Assembly: GCF_014638095.1 (NCBI RefSeq)
Contig: NZ_BMFH01000001.1
Location: 1,311,227-1,375,226 of the forward strand
Reading direction: 5' to 3'
Origin: Muriicola marianensis
GTDB lineage: Bacteria; Bacteroidota; Bacteroidia; Flavobacteriales; Flavobacteriaceae
Length of the DNA stretch: 64,000 bases
The notes below the pieces were generated by a model, which was not told where the DNA came from, ran no database searches, and worked only from the letters and a program-made list of their open reading frames with translations. Both the position numbers and the translations under genes were made by a program. This document shows, piece by piece, positions 9,801 through 18,401 of this stretch. Position 1 is the first letter of the stretch; each line of letters opens with the position of its first letter.

Positions 9801-10194
9801 CCTCGACGGGTATTACAAAGTGGGGGAGACCACCAAGGCAAGGGCCCTTTACGAGCAGCTCAAAGAGATCTACCAAAGCAGGTTGAATTACTACGCGGGC
9901 ACCCCCCTGGACGAGCAGTATGACAATCTCGAGGATATCATCGGGGACATGGAGGGATATCGAAGGATCATCGATATCCTGATCGAGAATGACGACAGGG
10001 AAATGGCGGAGAAGGAAACCTCTGTATTCAATGACCAGATCGATCAGTTCAGCCATTTCTACCAGGACGACCTCCTTGAGGAACTTCCGGAAGAAGACAT
10101 GGACACCCCTGGCATCATAGATACGCTTCCCGCATCAGATACCATCAATGCCGATGCGACACAGGTGGAAGAAATTGAGGTTCCTGAAAATTAG
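6859..10194 (+). CDS. DUF2723 / glycosyltransferase family 117 membrane protein
   Basis: The 1111-residue protein has a hydrophobic N-terminal half (about 11 membrane segments, residues 15 to about 650) and a soluble C-terminal half. The first periplasmic loop carries SWWDAGEYITTSAKLQVAHPP, with Asp37 and Glu40, placed like the catalytic acidic residue of GT-C glycosyltransferases. The soluble part includes GAMLFTIGDNDTFPLWYVQE and a helical, TPR-like tail (residues about 950-1070) ending in an acidic segment. The family is abundant in Bacteroidota and is classed as GT117; the donor is presumed to be a polyprenyl-phosphate sugar, but donor and acceptor are not known from this sequence. The gene appears monocistronic. 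Confidence 0.85.
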   Translation: MVSKNFAKWDSLTGWGVFFISLIVYGLTVEPTGSWWDAGEYITTSAKLQVAHPPGAPLFQMIGAFFAMFAMEPEQVARMVNYMSAVSSAFTILFMFWTITNLTRKLIAGSGALSNPQAIAILGSGLVGSLALTFSDSFWFNAVETEVYAMASLIMALLLWLGLKWTDNLDHPRGNKYLILISFVVGLTFGIQFMGFLAIPSIGLLYYFKKYKQTTVKNFLLANITVVAVLMLVYKFSLTYVLKLFGWSEVFFINSIGLPFNSGTIIMGLIFVGVFYYALRYTRKNNYVTANTLVLCAMFLFLGFSSWLMLPIRANANVVINENNPSDARSLLAYYNREQYPGVDSPFYGTYYSDAFAKPGPDKDDKPKYEKDEALGKYIIVNKYEDAIQGPNPDHQGVLPRMWSDQHAENYMKFFGPLDFRMTTSNEELQRAVNQIKTGYANGEIDEGQYISFLRQFSEYLEVQPPSLWDNINYMFQFQFGYMYWRYFMWNFVGKQDDVQGRYNGNGEWLSGIGFIDSLRLGSQENLPKDVLENKGRNTYFFLPLLLGIIGLVFQVSRNPKQFWVLFVFFIFTGLAIQFYTNPYIFQPRERDYSLVGSFYIFAIWIGIGVYGLYEEFSKLLTPKIWAPVITAVCLLAVPVVMAYQNWDDHDRSGRYTARAAAKAYLDSCQEDAGAMLFTIGDNDTFPLWYVQEVEGHRTDVRVICTSLFATDWYVDQMKRKAYKSDPIPSQLTHDLYRYGNRDVIYYQGITEKRWDIKDFMNWVGSNNPQTKLGSLLEKQGADTSGYSESTLDLVYYPTNKIRIPVNKKNVLESGLVKEKDSALIVDYIDIDLPQALPKNRIMMLDIMANNDWKRPIYFSGGSFDKAEYIWMKDYLQLEGMAYKLVPIKTKNPSSYEMGRIDTEIMYNIVKGWEWGNSGSPDIYHDPQTRTQGLSFRSNLARLVEALIDENEIDKAREIIDLTMENLPVDYYGFYTFVEPFLDGYYKVGETTKARALYEQLKEIYQSRLNYYAGTPLDEQYDNLEDIIGDMEGYRRIIDILIENDDREMAEKETSVFNDQIDQFSHFYQDDLLEELPEEDMDTPGIIDTLPASDTINADATQVEEIEVPEN

Positions 10195-10240
10195 ATAGCT
10201 CCGGAAGATTTTCCCGGGTGAAATAAATGGAAAATTCAGA

Positions 10241-10537
10241 TTAGATGTATTCGTTGAGAATACCGATCAAAGTATTGGCATCCTGCTCCCCACTCTGCCG
10301 CCAGACCATTTCCCCTTTTTTGTAGATCATTAAGGTAGGCAGGCCTTTAACTCTAAGTGCCTGGGACAATTCCTTGTTCTTGTCCACATCGATCTTGATC
10401 ACCTTGCCCTTGTCACCGAGAGCTGCAGCAACATCCCTCAATACGGGGTGCATGGCCGTTGATTGCTCATTCCATTCTGCGTAGAAATCGAGTAGAACCG
10501 GCACATTGAGATCTATCAGTTCACCGAATTTAGACAT
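10241..10537 (-). CDS. thioredoxin-fold protein lacking the CXXC motif
   Basis: The 98-residue cytosolic protein matches thioredoxin throughout: PVLLDFYAEW, VIKIDVDKNKEL, the cis-proline segment GLPTLMIYKKGE and a C-terminal helix. Where thioredoxin has WCGPC it has Trp22-Asn-Glu-Gln-Ser26, so both redox cysteines are gone and it cannot act as a disulfide reductase in the usual way. It is more likely a binding or chaperone-like protein. It stands alone on the minus strand between the DUF2723 gene (convergent) and a metallophosphoesterase gene, 91 bp downstream of the latter. Confidence 0.85.
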   Translation of the reverse strand: MSKFGELIDLNVPVLLDFYAEWNEQSTAMHPVLRDVAAALGDKGKVIKIDVDKNKELSQALRVKGLPTLMIYKKGEMVWRQSGEQDANTLIGILNEYI

Positions 10538-10628
10538 AGGTATTGAGTTGGGTTACGATCCAAATGTAGTAAAAATTGTTAAACACCACGGAAATCAAAG
10601 GCTTACACGGTATTCTTTAACGTATTTT

Positions 10629-11873
10629 TTACACAATTCCCTTCTTCTTGAGACGGATCACCGTGATCTCGGGCCAGATCCCTACCCGACCCGGATAGCC
10701 GAGAAAGCCGAACCCCCTGTTCACATTGATGTATTGCCCCAATTCCTCATAGATCCCGGCCCAGTATTTATAGCGCCATTTAACTGGGCTCCATTTTACC
10801 CATCCCGGGATCTCAATCCCGAATTGCATACCATGGGTATGTCCGCTCAGGGTGAGGTGATAATGGTACTCATCCTGTATCACCACATCCTCCCAATGGG
10901 AAGGGTCATGGCTCATCAGGATCTTGAAGTCATCTTTGTCGATCTGACTGACCGCTTTCTTCAGGTCGCCTGCTTTTTTAAAACCGCCCCGACCCCAATT
11001 CTCTACGCCCACGAGGGCGAGTTTGTCCTGGCCTTTTCGCAAGTACCGACTTTCATTCAGCAACAGGTCGAAGCCCATCTCCTTCTGCATATCCTTTAAG
11101 GCCTCGAGATTCTCCGCTTTGAGTTCAGGAGTATCCCACCGCACGTAATCCCCGTAATCGTGGTTACCCAGGATTGAGAATTTTCCATCCCTGGCCGTAA
11201 GGGTGGAAAAAAGATCTTTCCATGGAGCCATCTCCAGGGCCATGTTATTGACCATATCACCCGTAAAGAGAATCACATCGCTCTCCTGTTTATTGATCAG
11301 GTCGACGGCGTATTCAATCTTCTTCCTGTTGTCGAAACTCCCGCTGTGGATATCCGAGATCTGAGTGATCTGATAGTTGTGAAAACCATCCGGGAGGTCA
11401 TCAAACTCCAGGTCGTATGTCAGGACCTGGAAATTGTATTTACCCCTGTACATTCCATAGAGCAATGCACTGAAGGGAATGGCAGCAATCCCCATGGCGA
11501 TCATACTGAGAAAACGCCTCCGTGCGGGTAAACTGAACTCTGTGGAAGAACCGAACATCCGACCTAACCCGGCAGAGATCGTTCTGAATATGTCCTCTGA
11601 GAACAGGAAGATAATGGTTATGACCTCAAAGGTGAGCATGGCGATGAGGAAGCCGAAGGCATAGCTCTTTGGCCGATTCAGCACACTGCCATCACTCTCC
11701 CCGAAGGTGAATTGATAGATAAAATTTCCAAGGACCAGAAGCCCGAGAGCCATAAATGAGTAATAGACCCAAGGAAAGCGGGAAACCGTTTTGATCGCCT
11801 GAAGGGAGTAGAACCCCATGATGCAGTAAATGGCAATAAAAACAACCCAGCGAAGCATATTCCTTTTTTGCAA
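10629..11873 (-). CDS. membrane-anchored metallophosphoesterase
   Basis: The 414-residue protein has about four N-terminal membrane segments (residues 8-140, including a short link around 110-118) and a calcineurin-like phosphoesterase domain (about 180-400). The metal-binding motifs are present in order: QISDIHSGSFDN (D-x-H), FTGDMVNN (G-D), LGNHDYGDY (GNHD), MSHDPSHW and SGHTHGMQFG (GHTH). The family includes YkuE-like enzymes acting on phosphodiesters of lipid or nucleotide substrates; the substrate here is unknown. It is the gene upstream of the cysteine-less thioredoxin on the same strand and downstream of cutC by 40 bp. Confidence 0.88.
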   Translation of the reverse strand: MQKRNMLRWVVFIAIYCIMGFYSLQAIKTVSRFPWVYYSFMALGLLVLGNFIYQFTFGESDGSVLNRPKSYAFGFLIAMLTFEVITIIFLFSEDIFRTISAGLGRMFGSSTEFSLPARRRFLSMIAMGIAAIPFSALLYGMYRGKYNFQVLTYDLEFDDLPDGFHNYQITQISDIHSGSFDNRKKIEYAVDLINKQESDVILFTGDMVNNMALEMAPWKDLFSTLTARDGKFSILGNHDYGDYVRWDTPELKAENLEALKDMQKEMGFDLLLNESRYLRKGQDKLALVGVENWGRGGFKKAGDLKKAVSQIDKDDFKILMSHDPSHWEDVVIQDEYHYHLTLSGHTHGMQFGIEIPGWVKWSPVKWRYKYWAGIYEELGQYINVNRGFGFLGYPGRVGIWPEITVIRLKKKGIV

Positions 11874-11912
11874 ATATATTTTATTACGCAGCCATGAGGG
11901 ATTCTTTTAGAC

Positions 11913-12635
11913 TTAATTAACGCTTTCGATCACTTTTCTGAGGATTTCAGGATCCGTTTGTAGGACGTGATTCTCCGGCGGGAAGTTTGATGACCTCATA
12001 ATTAATGGATGCGTTTTCGGCGTGTTGACAACCTGTCGGCTGGCGGAAAGATGCAGTGCTGCGAAGCCATTTTCCTCAAAAAGTGAAGCGTTCCGGGCAT
12101 TGATCCCTCCTCCCGGCATCACAACACACCCGGATGAAAGGTTCAATAACTCCTGAAGGACTCCAATCCCTTTTTCGGCTGTTTGTGCCTGCCCGGAGGT
12201 AAGTAAGGTGTGCACCCCCAATTCCTGCAACCTGAGAAAGGTTCCGGCTGGGTCAGGTACCCAGTCGAATGCCCGGTGAAAGGTGAAGGACATGCCCTCA
12301 CTGTGATGCAATAGTTCCGAGGTCCTTTCCCAATCCACTGTCATATCCCTTTCCAACACTCCAGCTACGATCCCATCAACACCCTGGGACCTGCAGCTCT
12401 CTATGTCCCGTAACATAATCGTGAACTCTTGTTCCGAATAGGTAAAGTCGCCGCTCCGGGGCCTGATCAGGACGTGCACCGGGATCTGAATAGCTTCCCT
12501 GACCGTGCTGATAAGGCCGATGGACGGGGTGATCCCTCCCAGTGAAAGTTCCGCACAAAGTTCTATCCGCTGTGCCCCTGCCTGTTGAGCAAGCAGGGCG
12601 GATTCCAGGGAGGTCACACAAACTTCTACGGTCAT
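11913..12635 (-). CDS. cutC: CutC family protein (copper homeostasis)
   Basis: The product is a TIM-barrel protein of 240 residues when read from ATG 12635 (MTVEVCVTSLESALLAQQAGAQ). Longer in-frame starts at 12656 and 12698 exist, but the last would overlap the start of the divergent asparaginase gene, and the MTVEVCV start matches the family. Diagnostic segments are AQRIELCAELSLGGITPS, VHVLIRPRSGDFTYSE, FTFHRAFDW, LLTSGQAQTAEKG and VMPGGGINARN. The family is linked to copper tolerance, although its biochemical role is disputed. It is divergent from the glycosylasparaginase gene. Confidence 0.93.
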   Translation of the reverse strand: MTVEVCVTSLESALLAQQAGAQRIELCAELSLGGITPSIGLISTVREAIQIPVHVLIRPRSGDFTYSEQEFTIMLRDIESCRSQGVDGIVAGVLERDMTVDWERTSELLHHSEGMSFTFHRAFDWVPDPAGTFLRLQELGVHTLLTSGQAQTAEKGIGVLQELLNLSSGCVVMPGGGINARNASLFEENGFAALHLSASRQVVNTPKTHPLIMRSSNFPPENHVLQTDPEILRKVIESVN

Positions 12636-12678
12636 TATCCCTATCTTTAATCGCATAAATGTAATCAACGCAAACGGT

Positions 12679-13668
12679 ATGGACAGAAGAAAGTTCATTA
12701 AAAACGGAGGCCTGGGCGGAGCAGCCCTTATGGGAGGTGCCTGGGCGTCTTCCTGTAAGGACGATCCACAGGAAATGGAGAATAAAACTAAATCCCTGTC
12801 AGCACCGATGGTAATCGCGACCTGGGATGTGCCAAACGCTACGGCAAAGGCCTATGAAGTTCTGGAGGGAGAAGGTTCTGCCCTGGATGCTGTGGAACAA
12901 GGCGTTATGGTGGAGGAGGCCGACGTGAACAACCAATCGGTCGGGAAAGGTGGAAGACCAGACCGGGACGGTCACGTGACCCTGGACGCCTGTATCATGG
13001 ACAAGGACAGCCGATGTGGGGCCGTGGTGTATTTAAAGGACGTCGTTCATGCCGTATCCGTCGCAAGGAAAGTCATGGAGGAGACTCCTCATGTGCTTCT
13101 GGCCGGGGAAGGCGCCAGGAAATTTGCCCTGGAGATGGGATTTCCGGAGGAAAATCTGCTCACGGAAAAATCGCGTCAGGAATGGCTCGAATGGAAAAAA
13201 ACCTCTAAGTACGAGCCCGTCATCAACATCGAGAACCACGATACCATCGGCATGCTGGCTATTGACTCAAACGGGGATATAGCAGGGGCCTGCACGACCA
13301 GCGGCATGGCTTACAAAATGGCCGGAAGGGTTGGCGATTCCCCTATTATCGGGGCGGGATTGTTTGTAGACAATGAAATAGGAGGCGCCACAGCCACAGG
13401 CATGGGAGAAGAGGTGGTGCGCACAGTGGGCAGCTTCCTGATCGTGGAGTTGATGAGGCAGGGCAAATCCCCCCAGGAAGCCTGTGAGGAAGGAGTACGG
13501 AGGATCATTGCTAAAAAGGAGAATTATCGTGACATACAGATCGGCTTTATCGCAGTCAATAAGGCGGGTGAGACAGGGGCCTATTGTATACATCCGGGCT
13601 TCTCCTACAGGAAATTCAGTGAGAGAGGACATGAAAATATTCCAGCCCCCAGTTATCTGCAAAGCTGA
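12679..13668 (+). CDS. N4-(beta-N-acetylglucosaminyl)-L-asparaginase (glycosylasparaginase)
   Basis: This N-terminal-nucleophile hydrolase cleaves GlcNAc-asparagine bonds from N-glycoprotein remains. The N-terminus DRRKFIKNGGLGGAALMGG is a twin-arginine-like signal followed by a lipobox (WASSC, Cys26), so the enzyme is exported and probably lipidated. The core is the same as the well-studied Elizabethkingia (Flavobacterium) enzyme: autoproteolysis is expected at Asp188/Thr189 in NHDTIGMLAID, giving Thr189 as the nucleophile, with GRVGDSPIIGAG and ATATGMGEEV forming the substrate site. Length (329) is normal for an unprocessed precursor. It is divergent from cutC and 55 bp upstream of polA. 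Confidence 0.93.
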   Translation: MDRRKFIKNGGLGGAALMGGAWASSCKDDPQEMENKTKSLSAPMVIATWDVPNATAKAYEVLEGEGSALDAVEQGVMVEEADVNNQSVGKGGRPDRDGHVTLDACIMDKDSRCGAVVYLKDVVHAVSVARKVMEETPHVLLAGEGARKFALEMGFPEENLLTEKSRQEWLEWKKTSKYEPVINIENHDTIGMLAIDSNGDIAGACTTSGMAYKMAGRVGDSPIIGAGLFVDNEIGGATATGMGEEVVRTVGSFLIVELMRQGKSPQEACEEGVRRIIAKKENYRDIQIGFIAVNKAGETGAYCIHPGFSYRKFSERGHENIPAPSYLQS

Positions 13669-13694
13669 CCCTTTAGTTTGGCGGATATTCTTCG

Positions 13695-13702
13695 TAGTTT
13701 TG
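13695..13702 (+). promoter_or_regulatory. possible -7 promoter element for polA
   Basis: TAGTTTTG matches TAnnTTTG and lies 21 bp before the polA start codon. A TTTG at 13677-13680 lies upstream, but with a short spacer of 14 nt. Confidence 0.4.
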
Positions 13703-13723
13703 GTACCCTTATAAAAAGCAGTT

Positions 13724-16558
13724 ATGGCCGAACAAAAGCGACTTTTTTTACTGGATGCCTATGCCCTGATCTTCAGGGGCTATTACGCCCTGATCAAGAA
13801 CCCCAGGATCAATTCAAAAGGGATGGATACGTCGGCCATCATGGGCTTTATGAATTCCCTTTTCGATGTGATCAAGAGGGAAAAACCGGACCATCTCGCT
13901 GTTTGCTTCGACAAGGACGGCAGCACAGAACGCACGGAGCTGTTCCCCGAGTACAAGGCTAACCGCGACGAGACCCCGGATGCCATCAGGATCGCCGTCC
14001 CTTATATTCAGAAGATCCTCAAGGCCATGCACATCCCCTGTGTGGAGATCTCGGGCCTGGAGGCCGATGACATCATTGGAACCCTGGCCAAACAGGCCGA
14101 ACGGGAAGGCTATAAGGTCTTTATGGTCACCCCTGACAAGGATTTCGGTCAGCTGGTCTCAGAGAACATCTTTATGTACCGCCCGGCCCGGATGGGAAAT
14201 GGGATTGAGATATGGGGCATCCCTGAGGTGCAAAAGCGGTTTGGAGTAGAACGACCCGAGCAGGTGATCGATTACCTGGGGATGATGGGAGATTCATCGG
14301 ACAATATACCCGGCTTTCCCGGAGTGGGTGAAAAGACCGCCAAGAAATTCATCGCGGAATTCGGTTCCCTTGAGGGCTTGCTGGAAAATACGGACAAGCT
14401 CAAGGGCAAGATGAAGGAACGCATCATCGAGAACGCAGAACTGGGAAAGATATCAAAGCAACTGGCCACCATTTGCGTGACCTGCGATGTCACCTTTGAT
14501 GCCGAGGACTACGAACTGTCAGCCCCCGACAATGAAAAAGTGCAGGCGATCTTCGAAGAACTGGAATTCAGAAGGCTGAGGGAGCAATTCATCAAGATAT
14601 TTTCCGGAGAGACCGAAGGCACACCTACCATGGTCACCAATACAGAAACCGGGAAACAACAAGCCCAGGCAGCGGGAAGCGGGCAGTTCTCCCTTTTTGG
14701 CAACAAGGGGGAGGAACCCGCCACACTCGAAGTGGTTTCGAGCAGGAAGACCATTGAAGAAGTCCCCCATGTTTACCAGAGCGTACAGGGCGGTATGGCC
14801 CTGGATCTCTTTCTGAAAAACCTTATGAAACAGGAGAGGGTGTGCTTCGATACCGAGACCACTTCCCTGAACCCGATTGAAGCAGAATTGGTGGGGATCG
14901 CTTTTTCATGGGAAACCGGCAAGGGATTCTACCTGCCCTTTCCGGAGGCAAGAGGTGAAGCCGATGCGCTGATCGATAGGCTCAGGCCATTCTTTGCCTC
15001 CGAGGACATAGAGAAAGTAGGACAAAACCTGAAGTATGATATCAAGGTGCTTCGCAAATACGGGGTAGAGGTAAAAGGACCGCTTTTTGACACTATGCTG
15101 GCCCACTACCTGATCAATCCCGATATGAGGCACAATATGGACGTGCTCTCGGAGACCTACCTCAATTACACCCCGATCTCCATCAGTGAACTCATCGGGA
15201 AAAAAGGCAAGAACCAGCTGAGCATGCGAGAAGTACCCCTCGACAAGCAGACGGAGTACGCAGTAGAAGATGCAGACATCACCCTGCAGTTGGCTCAACA
15301 TTTTGAAAAGGAATTGAAAGAGGCCGAAACCATGGACCTGTTCAGGGATATAGAGATACCCCTGCTCAGGGTCCTTGCAGATATGGAACTGGAGGGGATC
15401 AACCTCGACAAGGATTTTCTGAAGGGCTTGTCGACCCAACTCGACACCGATATCGCCTTCCTGGAAGAAAAGATCTACAAAGAAGCCGGAGAGACCTTCA
15501 ATATAGGTTCGCCCAAGCAGTTGGGGGAGATACTCTTTGACAAGCTGAAACTGGTAGACAAACCCAAAAAGACCAAAACCGGGCAGTATTCCACGGCCGA
15601 AGATGTGCTGTCCTACCTGGCTAAAGACCACCAGATCATCAGGGATGTACTTGAGTACAGGGGACTTACCAAATTAAAGAGTACGTATGTGGATGCCCTG
15701 CCCACCCAGGTGGAGGAACGTACAGGACGGGTTCATACGGACTATATGCAAACCGTGGCAGCTACAGGACGTCTCAGCAGCAACAATCCCAATCTGCAAA
15801 ACATCCCCATCAGGACCGAAAGGGGACGGGAGGTTCGCAAAGCCTTTATTCCAAGGGATAAGGACCACGTGTTGCTCGCGGCAGACTACTCCCAGATAGA
15901 ATTGAGGATCATCGCAGCCCTGAGCGATGAGGACACCATGATAGAAGCTTTTAAGAACGGAGAGGATATCCACGCATCCACGGCTTCGAAGGTCTTTAAC
16001 ATACCCCTGAATGAGGTGACAAGGGAGCAGAGGGCCAATGCCAAAACCGTGAATTTCGGAATCATTTACGGGGTCTCGGCCTTTGGGTTGAGCAACCAGA
16101 CAGACCTGAGCAGAACGGAGGCCAAGGAACTCATCGACACCTATTATAAGACCTACCCTAAATTGAGGAAATACATGGCCGACCAAGTCGATTTTGCCAG
16201 GGAGCACGGCTATGTACAGACGGTCCTTGGCAGGCGCCGGTACCTCAAGGACATCAATGGCAGCAATGCAGTGGTCAGGGGAGCTGCGGAGAGGAACGCT
16301 ATCAATGCGCCTATTCAGGGAAGCGCCGCCGATATCATCAAGATCGCCATGATCGATATACATCGCAAACTGGAAGAAGGGAATTTCAAGACCAGGATGT
16401 TGTTACAGGTACATGACGAACTGGTCTTCGATGTGCATGAACCGGAGCTAGAGGAGGTCAGTACCCTAATAAAGAAATCCATGGAGTCTGCCTATGCCCT
16501 GAAAGTACCCCTCGATGTAGAGATCGGAGTAGGACACAATTGGCTCGAGGCCCACTGA
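13724..16558 (+). CDS. polA: DNA polymerase I
   Basis: This 944-residue enzyme fills gaps and removes RNA primers in replication and repair. Residues 1 to about 300 are the 5'-3' exonuclease (LFLLDAYALIFRGYYAL, SGLEADDIIGTLA, GDSSDNIPGFPGVGEKTA). Residues about 360-540 are the 3'-5' exonuclease, with the acidic pair intact in FDTETTSLNP, so proofreading should be active. The polymerase domain carries motif A (DYSQIELRIIAALS), motif B (REQRANAKTVNFGIIYG) and motif C (LQVHDELVFDV). Length and domain order are normal. It lies downstream of the asparaginase gene with its own probable promoter. Confidence 0.98.
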   Translation: MAEQKRLFLLDAYALIFRGYYALIKNPRINSKGMDTSAIMGFMNSLFDVIKREKPDHLAVCFDKDGSTERTELFPEYKANRDETPDAIRIAVPYIQKILKAMHIPCVEISGLEADDIIGTLAKQAEREGYKVFMVTPDKDFGQLVSENIFMYRPARMGNGIEIWGIPEVQKRFGVERPEQVIDYLGMMGDSSDNIPGFPGVGEKTAKKFIAEFGSLEGLLENTDKLKGKMKERIIENAELGKISKQLATICVTCDVTFDAEDYELSAPDNEKVQAIFEELEFRRLREQFIKIFSGETEGTPTMVTNTETGKQQAQAAGSGQFSLFGNKGEEPATLEVVSSRKTIEEVPHVYQSVQGGMALDLFLKNLMKQERVCFDTETTSLNPIEAELVGIAFSWETGKGFYLPFPEARGEADALIDRLRPFFASEDIEKVGQNLKYDIKVLRKYGVEVKGPLFDTMLAHYLINPDMRHNMDVLSETYLNYTPISISELIGKKGKNQLSMREVPLDKQTEYAVEDADITLQLAQHFEKELKEAETMDLFRDIEIPLLRVLADMELEGINLDKDFLKGLSTQLDTDIAFLEEKIYKEAGETFNIGSPKQLGEILFDKLKLVDKPKKTKTGQYSTAEDVLSYLAKDHQIIRDVLEYRGLTKLKSTYVDALPTQVEERTGRVHTDYMQTVAATGRLSSNNPNLQNIPIRTERGREVRKAFIPRDKDHVLLAADYSQIELRIIAALSDEDTMIEAFKNGEDIHASTASKVFNIPLNEVTREQRANAKTVNFGIIYGVSAFGLSNQTDLSRTEAKELIDTYYKTYPKLRKYMADQVDFAREHGYVQTVLGRRRYLKDINGSNAVVRGAAERNAINAPIQGSAADIIKIAMIDIHRKLEEGNFKTRMLLQVHDELVFDVHEPELEEVSTLIKKSMESAYALKVPLDVEIGVGHNWLEAH

Positions 16559-16607
16559 GTCTAGCAATAAACCCTAAACAAGAGAGGGTAAATGTATACT
16601 ATGCGGG

Positions 16608-17105
16608 TTATCTACGTGAAAATACCAGATTCCCCTCAGAGTTGAAGTTTTCCACAGCCAGATCCCGGGCTGAGATGACCATCGTATTCCCATTTATTAG
16701 GGCATCCACAGTAACGGATTGCTGATTCTCGTCAGTAAAGGTCAGCGTTCCCTCTACATAGGTATAGCTGGTCGTAAAGGTATCCCGCTGAACAGGACAA
16801 GGTACATCCAGTCCTGTTCCCGAACTGTTAACTCCTATCTCAAGGTAGTTAGTAGCATCCTGGGTGACCAAAGTAAGGTCTTCGTTGAAGATCAGGGTAA
16901 GGAGATAACAATCCGAAGCAGAAAGAACATCCAGGATGTCCTGTGCAAATTCTGCTTCAGAGCTTGCCGAGCCGTCATTGATCTCGAGGGCAGTGAGCTC
17001 CCATGTTCCGATGATTCCATCAATACCATTATCTGCCATCTTATCAGTGGAACAGGCTGCAATAAGGAACCCCATCAGCAGATAATAAATCGCCATCTTT
17101 TTCAT
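16608..17105 (-). CDS. lipocalin-like lipoprotein, unknown function
   Basis: The 165-residue product begins with a lipoprotein signal ending in LIAACS (Cys18). The mature part starts with IIGTWELTALEIND, which resembles the opening of Bacteroidota lipocalin-like proteins, followed by beta-rich sequence (YLLTLIFNEDLTLVTQ, TSYTYVEGTLTFTDENQQSVTVDALINGNTMVIS). There are two internal cysteines, at CYLL and CPVQ, that could form a disulfide. The ligand is unknown. It is convergent with polA and divergent from rplM, and appears monocistronic. Confidence 0.75.
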   Translation of the reverse strand: MKKMAIYYLLMGFLIAACSTDKMADNGIDGIIGTWELTALEINDGSASSEAEFAQDILDVLSASDCYLLTLIFNEDLTLVTQDATNYLEIGVNSSGTGLDVPCPVQRDTFTTSYTYVEGTLTFTDENQQSVTVDALINGNTMVISARDLAVENFNSEGNLVFSRR

Positions 17106-17265
17106 AACCCATGAATCTTGTTACCCTGTATAACGTGGGAAACAGGTGAAAATTATAGTTTATCGGGCTCAGAAATGACCATTGAGAACAGATCATCGGT
17201 TTACGCCCCGGTAGGAGGGTTGTCAAAACCACTGAAAAAAAATAAAAAAGAGGAAAACAACCATT

Positions 17266-17294
17266 TGTAATTCAACTTAATAATTGTACATTTG
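17266..17294 (+). promoter_or_regulatory. promoter of the rplM operon
   Basis: TTTG (17266-17269) and TACATTTG (17287-17294) are separated by 17 nt, matching the Bacteroidota -33/-7 promoter. It lies 46 bp upstream of the rplM start. Confidence 0.75.
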
Positions 17295-17340
17295 CAGCCC
17301 GATATTCGGGAAGAATTGTTTAACAATAAAATAGAACGTA

Positions 17341-17796
17341 GTGGATACATTGAGCTACAAGACTGTTTCGGCCAATAAAGCTACCGTGCAAAAGCAATGG
17401 TTGCTGGTAGATGCTGAAGGGCAGACCTTGGGAAGACTGGCCTCAAAAGTGGCTACCATCCTGAGAGGGAAGAACAAACCCAACTTCACCCCTCACGTGG
17501 ATTGCGGGGACAACGTGATCGTGATCAATGCCGAGAAGGTACAGCTATCAGGCAACAAATGGGACCAGAAGACCTATATCAGACATACAGGTTACCCAGG
17601 TGGGCAGCGTTCCCTGACCGCCAATGAGCTGAAAGCAAAAAATCCTGCGGCCGTGGTGGAAAAAGCTGTAAAGGGCATGTTGCCAAAGAACAAACTGGGA
17701 GCAGACCTTTTCAGGAACCTCAAGGTGTATGCCGGAGCCGAACATCAGCATGAAGCACAAAAACCCACGACTATAAACCTCAACGATCTCAAGTAA
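17341..17796 (+). CDS. rplM: 50S ribosomal protein L13
   Basis: L13 is an early 50S assembly protein. The 151-residue product starts at GTG 17341 ([20 protein letters not shown]), the N-terminus usual in flavobacteria; no in-frame ATG gives a complete protein. Conserved segments are [37 protein letters not shown] and HTGYPGG. It is the first gene of rplM-rpsI-rpsB-tsf. Its TAA stop overlaps the ATG of rpsI by one base, consistent with coupled translation. Confidence 0.97.
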   Translation: MDTLSYKTVSANKATVQKQWLLVDAEGQTLGRLASKVATILRGKNKPNFTPHVDCGDNVIVINAEKVQLSGNKWDQKTYIRHTGYPGGQRSLTANELKAKNPAAVVEKAVKGMLPKNKLGADLFRNLKVYAGAEHQHEAQKPTTINLNDLK

Positions 17797-18182
17797 TGGA
17801 TGTAGTACATAAAATAGGCAGAAGGAAGACAGCAGTAGCCCGTGTATACCTCTCTAAAGGAAAAGGTTCTATTTCCGTCAACAACAGGGACCTTGCAGAA
17901 TATTTCCCAACAGCAACCCTGCAGTACAAAGTGAAGCAGCCTTTCGCCCTTACCGGCAACGACGATGCCTTTGACGTGAAGGTAAACGTTTACGGAGGAG
18001 GGATCACCGGACAGGCAGAGGCCATCAGACTCGCCCTTTCCAGAGCGCTTTGTGAGATCGACGAAGAGAACAGGCAAACGCTGAAACCTGAAGGGCTCCT
18101 TACCAGGGATCCAAGAATGGTGGAGAGAAAGAAATACGGTCAGAAAAAGGCCAGGAAGAAATTCCAGTTCTCCAAGCGATAA
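17796..18182 (+). CDS. rpsI: 30S ribosomal protein S9
   Basis: The 128-residue small-subunit protein has [21 protein letters not shown] at the N-terminus and the basic C-terminal tail ending in QFSKR, which reaches the P-site t[27 protein letters not shown] is the family core. It overlaps rplM by one base, and 219 bp of leader-like sequence separates it from rpsB. Confidence 0.97.
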   Translation: MDVVHKIGRRKTAVARVYLSKGKGSISVNNRDLAEYFPTATLQYKVKQPFALTGNDDAFDVKVNVYGGGITGQAEAIRLALSRALCEIDEENRQTLKPEGLLTRDPRMVERKKYGQKKARKKFQFSKR

Positions 18183-18401
18183 GAATTTAATGACCGGGCT
18201 CTTTAGGCCCAAACCCAGTAATAACTCAAGTTCATTGAAAGTCCCTTGTCATGGGACAATTAAAATTCCGGAATTAAAACTGATCTCCTTTGGGGATTCG
18301 AGGATCCGGATACATTTAGTTTAGCATCTAAATGACAGAGGCTTTCCCAAAAGGAATACCACTCTAGCATTGCTAATTCAAAAGAACGTAAACTAAGAAA
18401 A
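18183..18401 (+). promoter_or_regulatory. hairpin-rich leader upstream of rpsB
   Basis: This 219-nt non-coding stretch holds several adjacent inverted repeats: GGGCT/GGCCC at 18196-18210, GTCCC/GGGAC at 18241-18257, the perfect 12-mer AATTCCGGAATT at 18264-18275, ATCTCC/GGGGAT at 18283-18297 (one G-U pair), ATTTAG/CTAAAT at 18314-18333 and TTCC/GGAA at 18344-18356. It could be an autoregulatory ribosomal-protein leader for S2, by analogy with rpsB leaders in other bacteria. No promoter consensus was found within it. The function is inferred. Confidence 0.5.

Noticed and set aside
14906-16363. Long minus-strand frames opposite polA
   Set aside because: They are shadows of the well-supported DNA polymerase I frame and have no recognisable domains.
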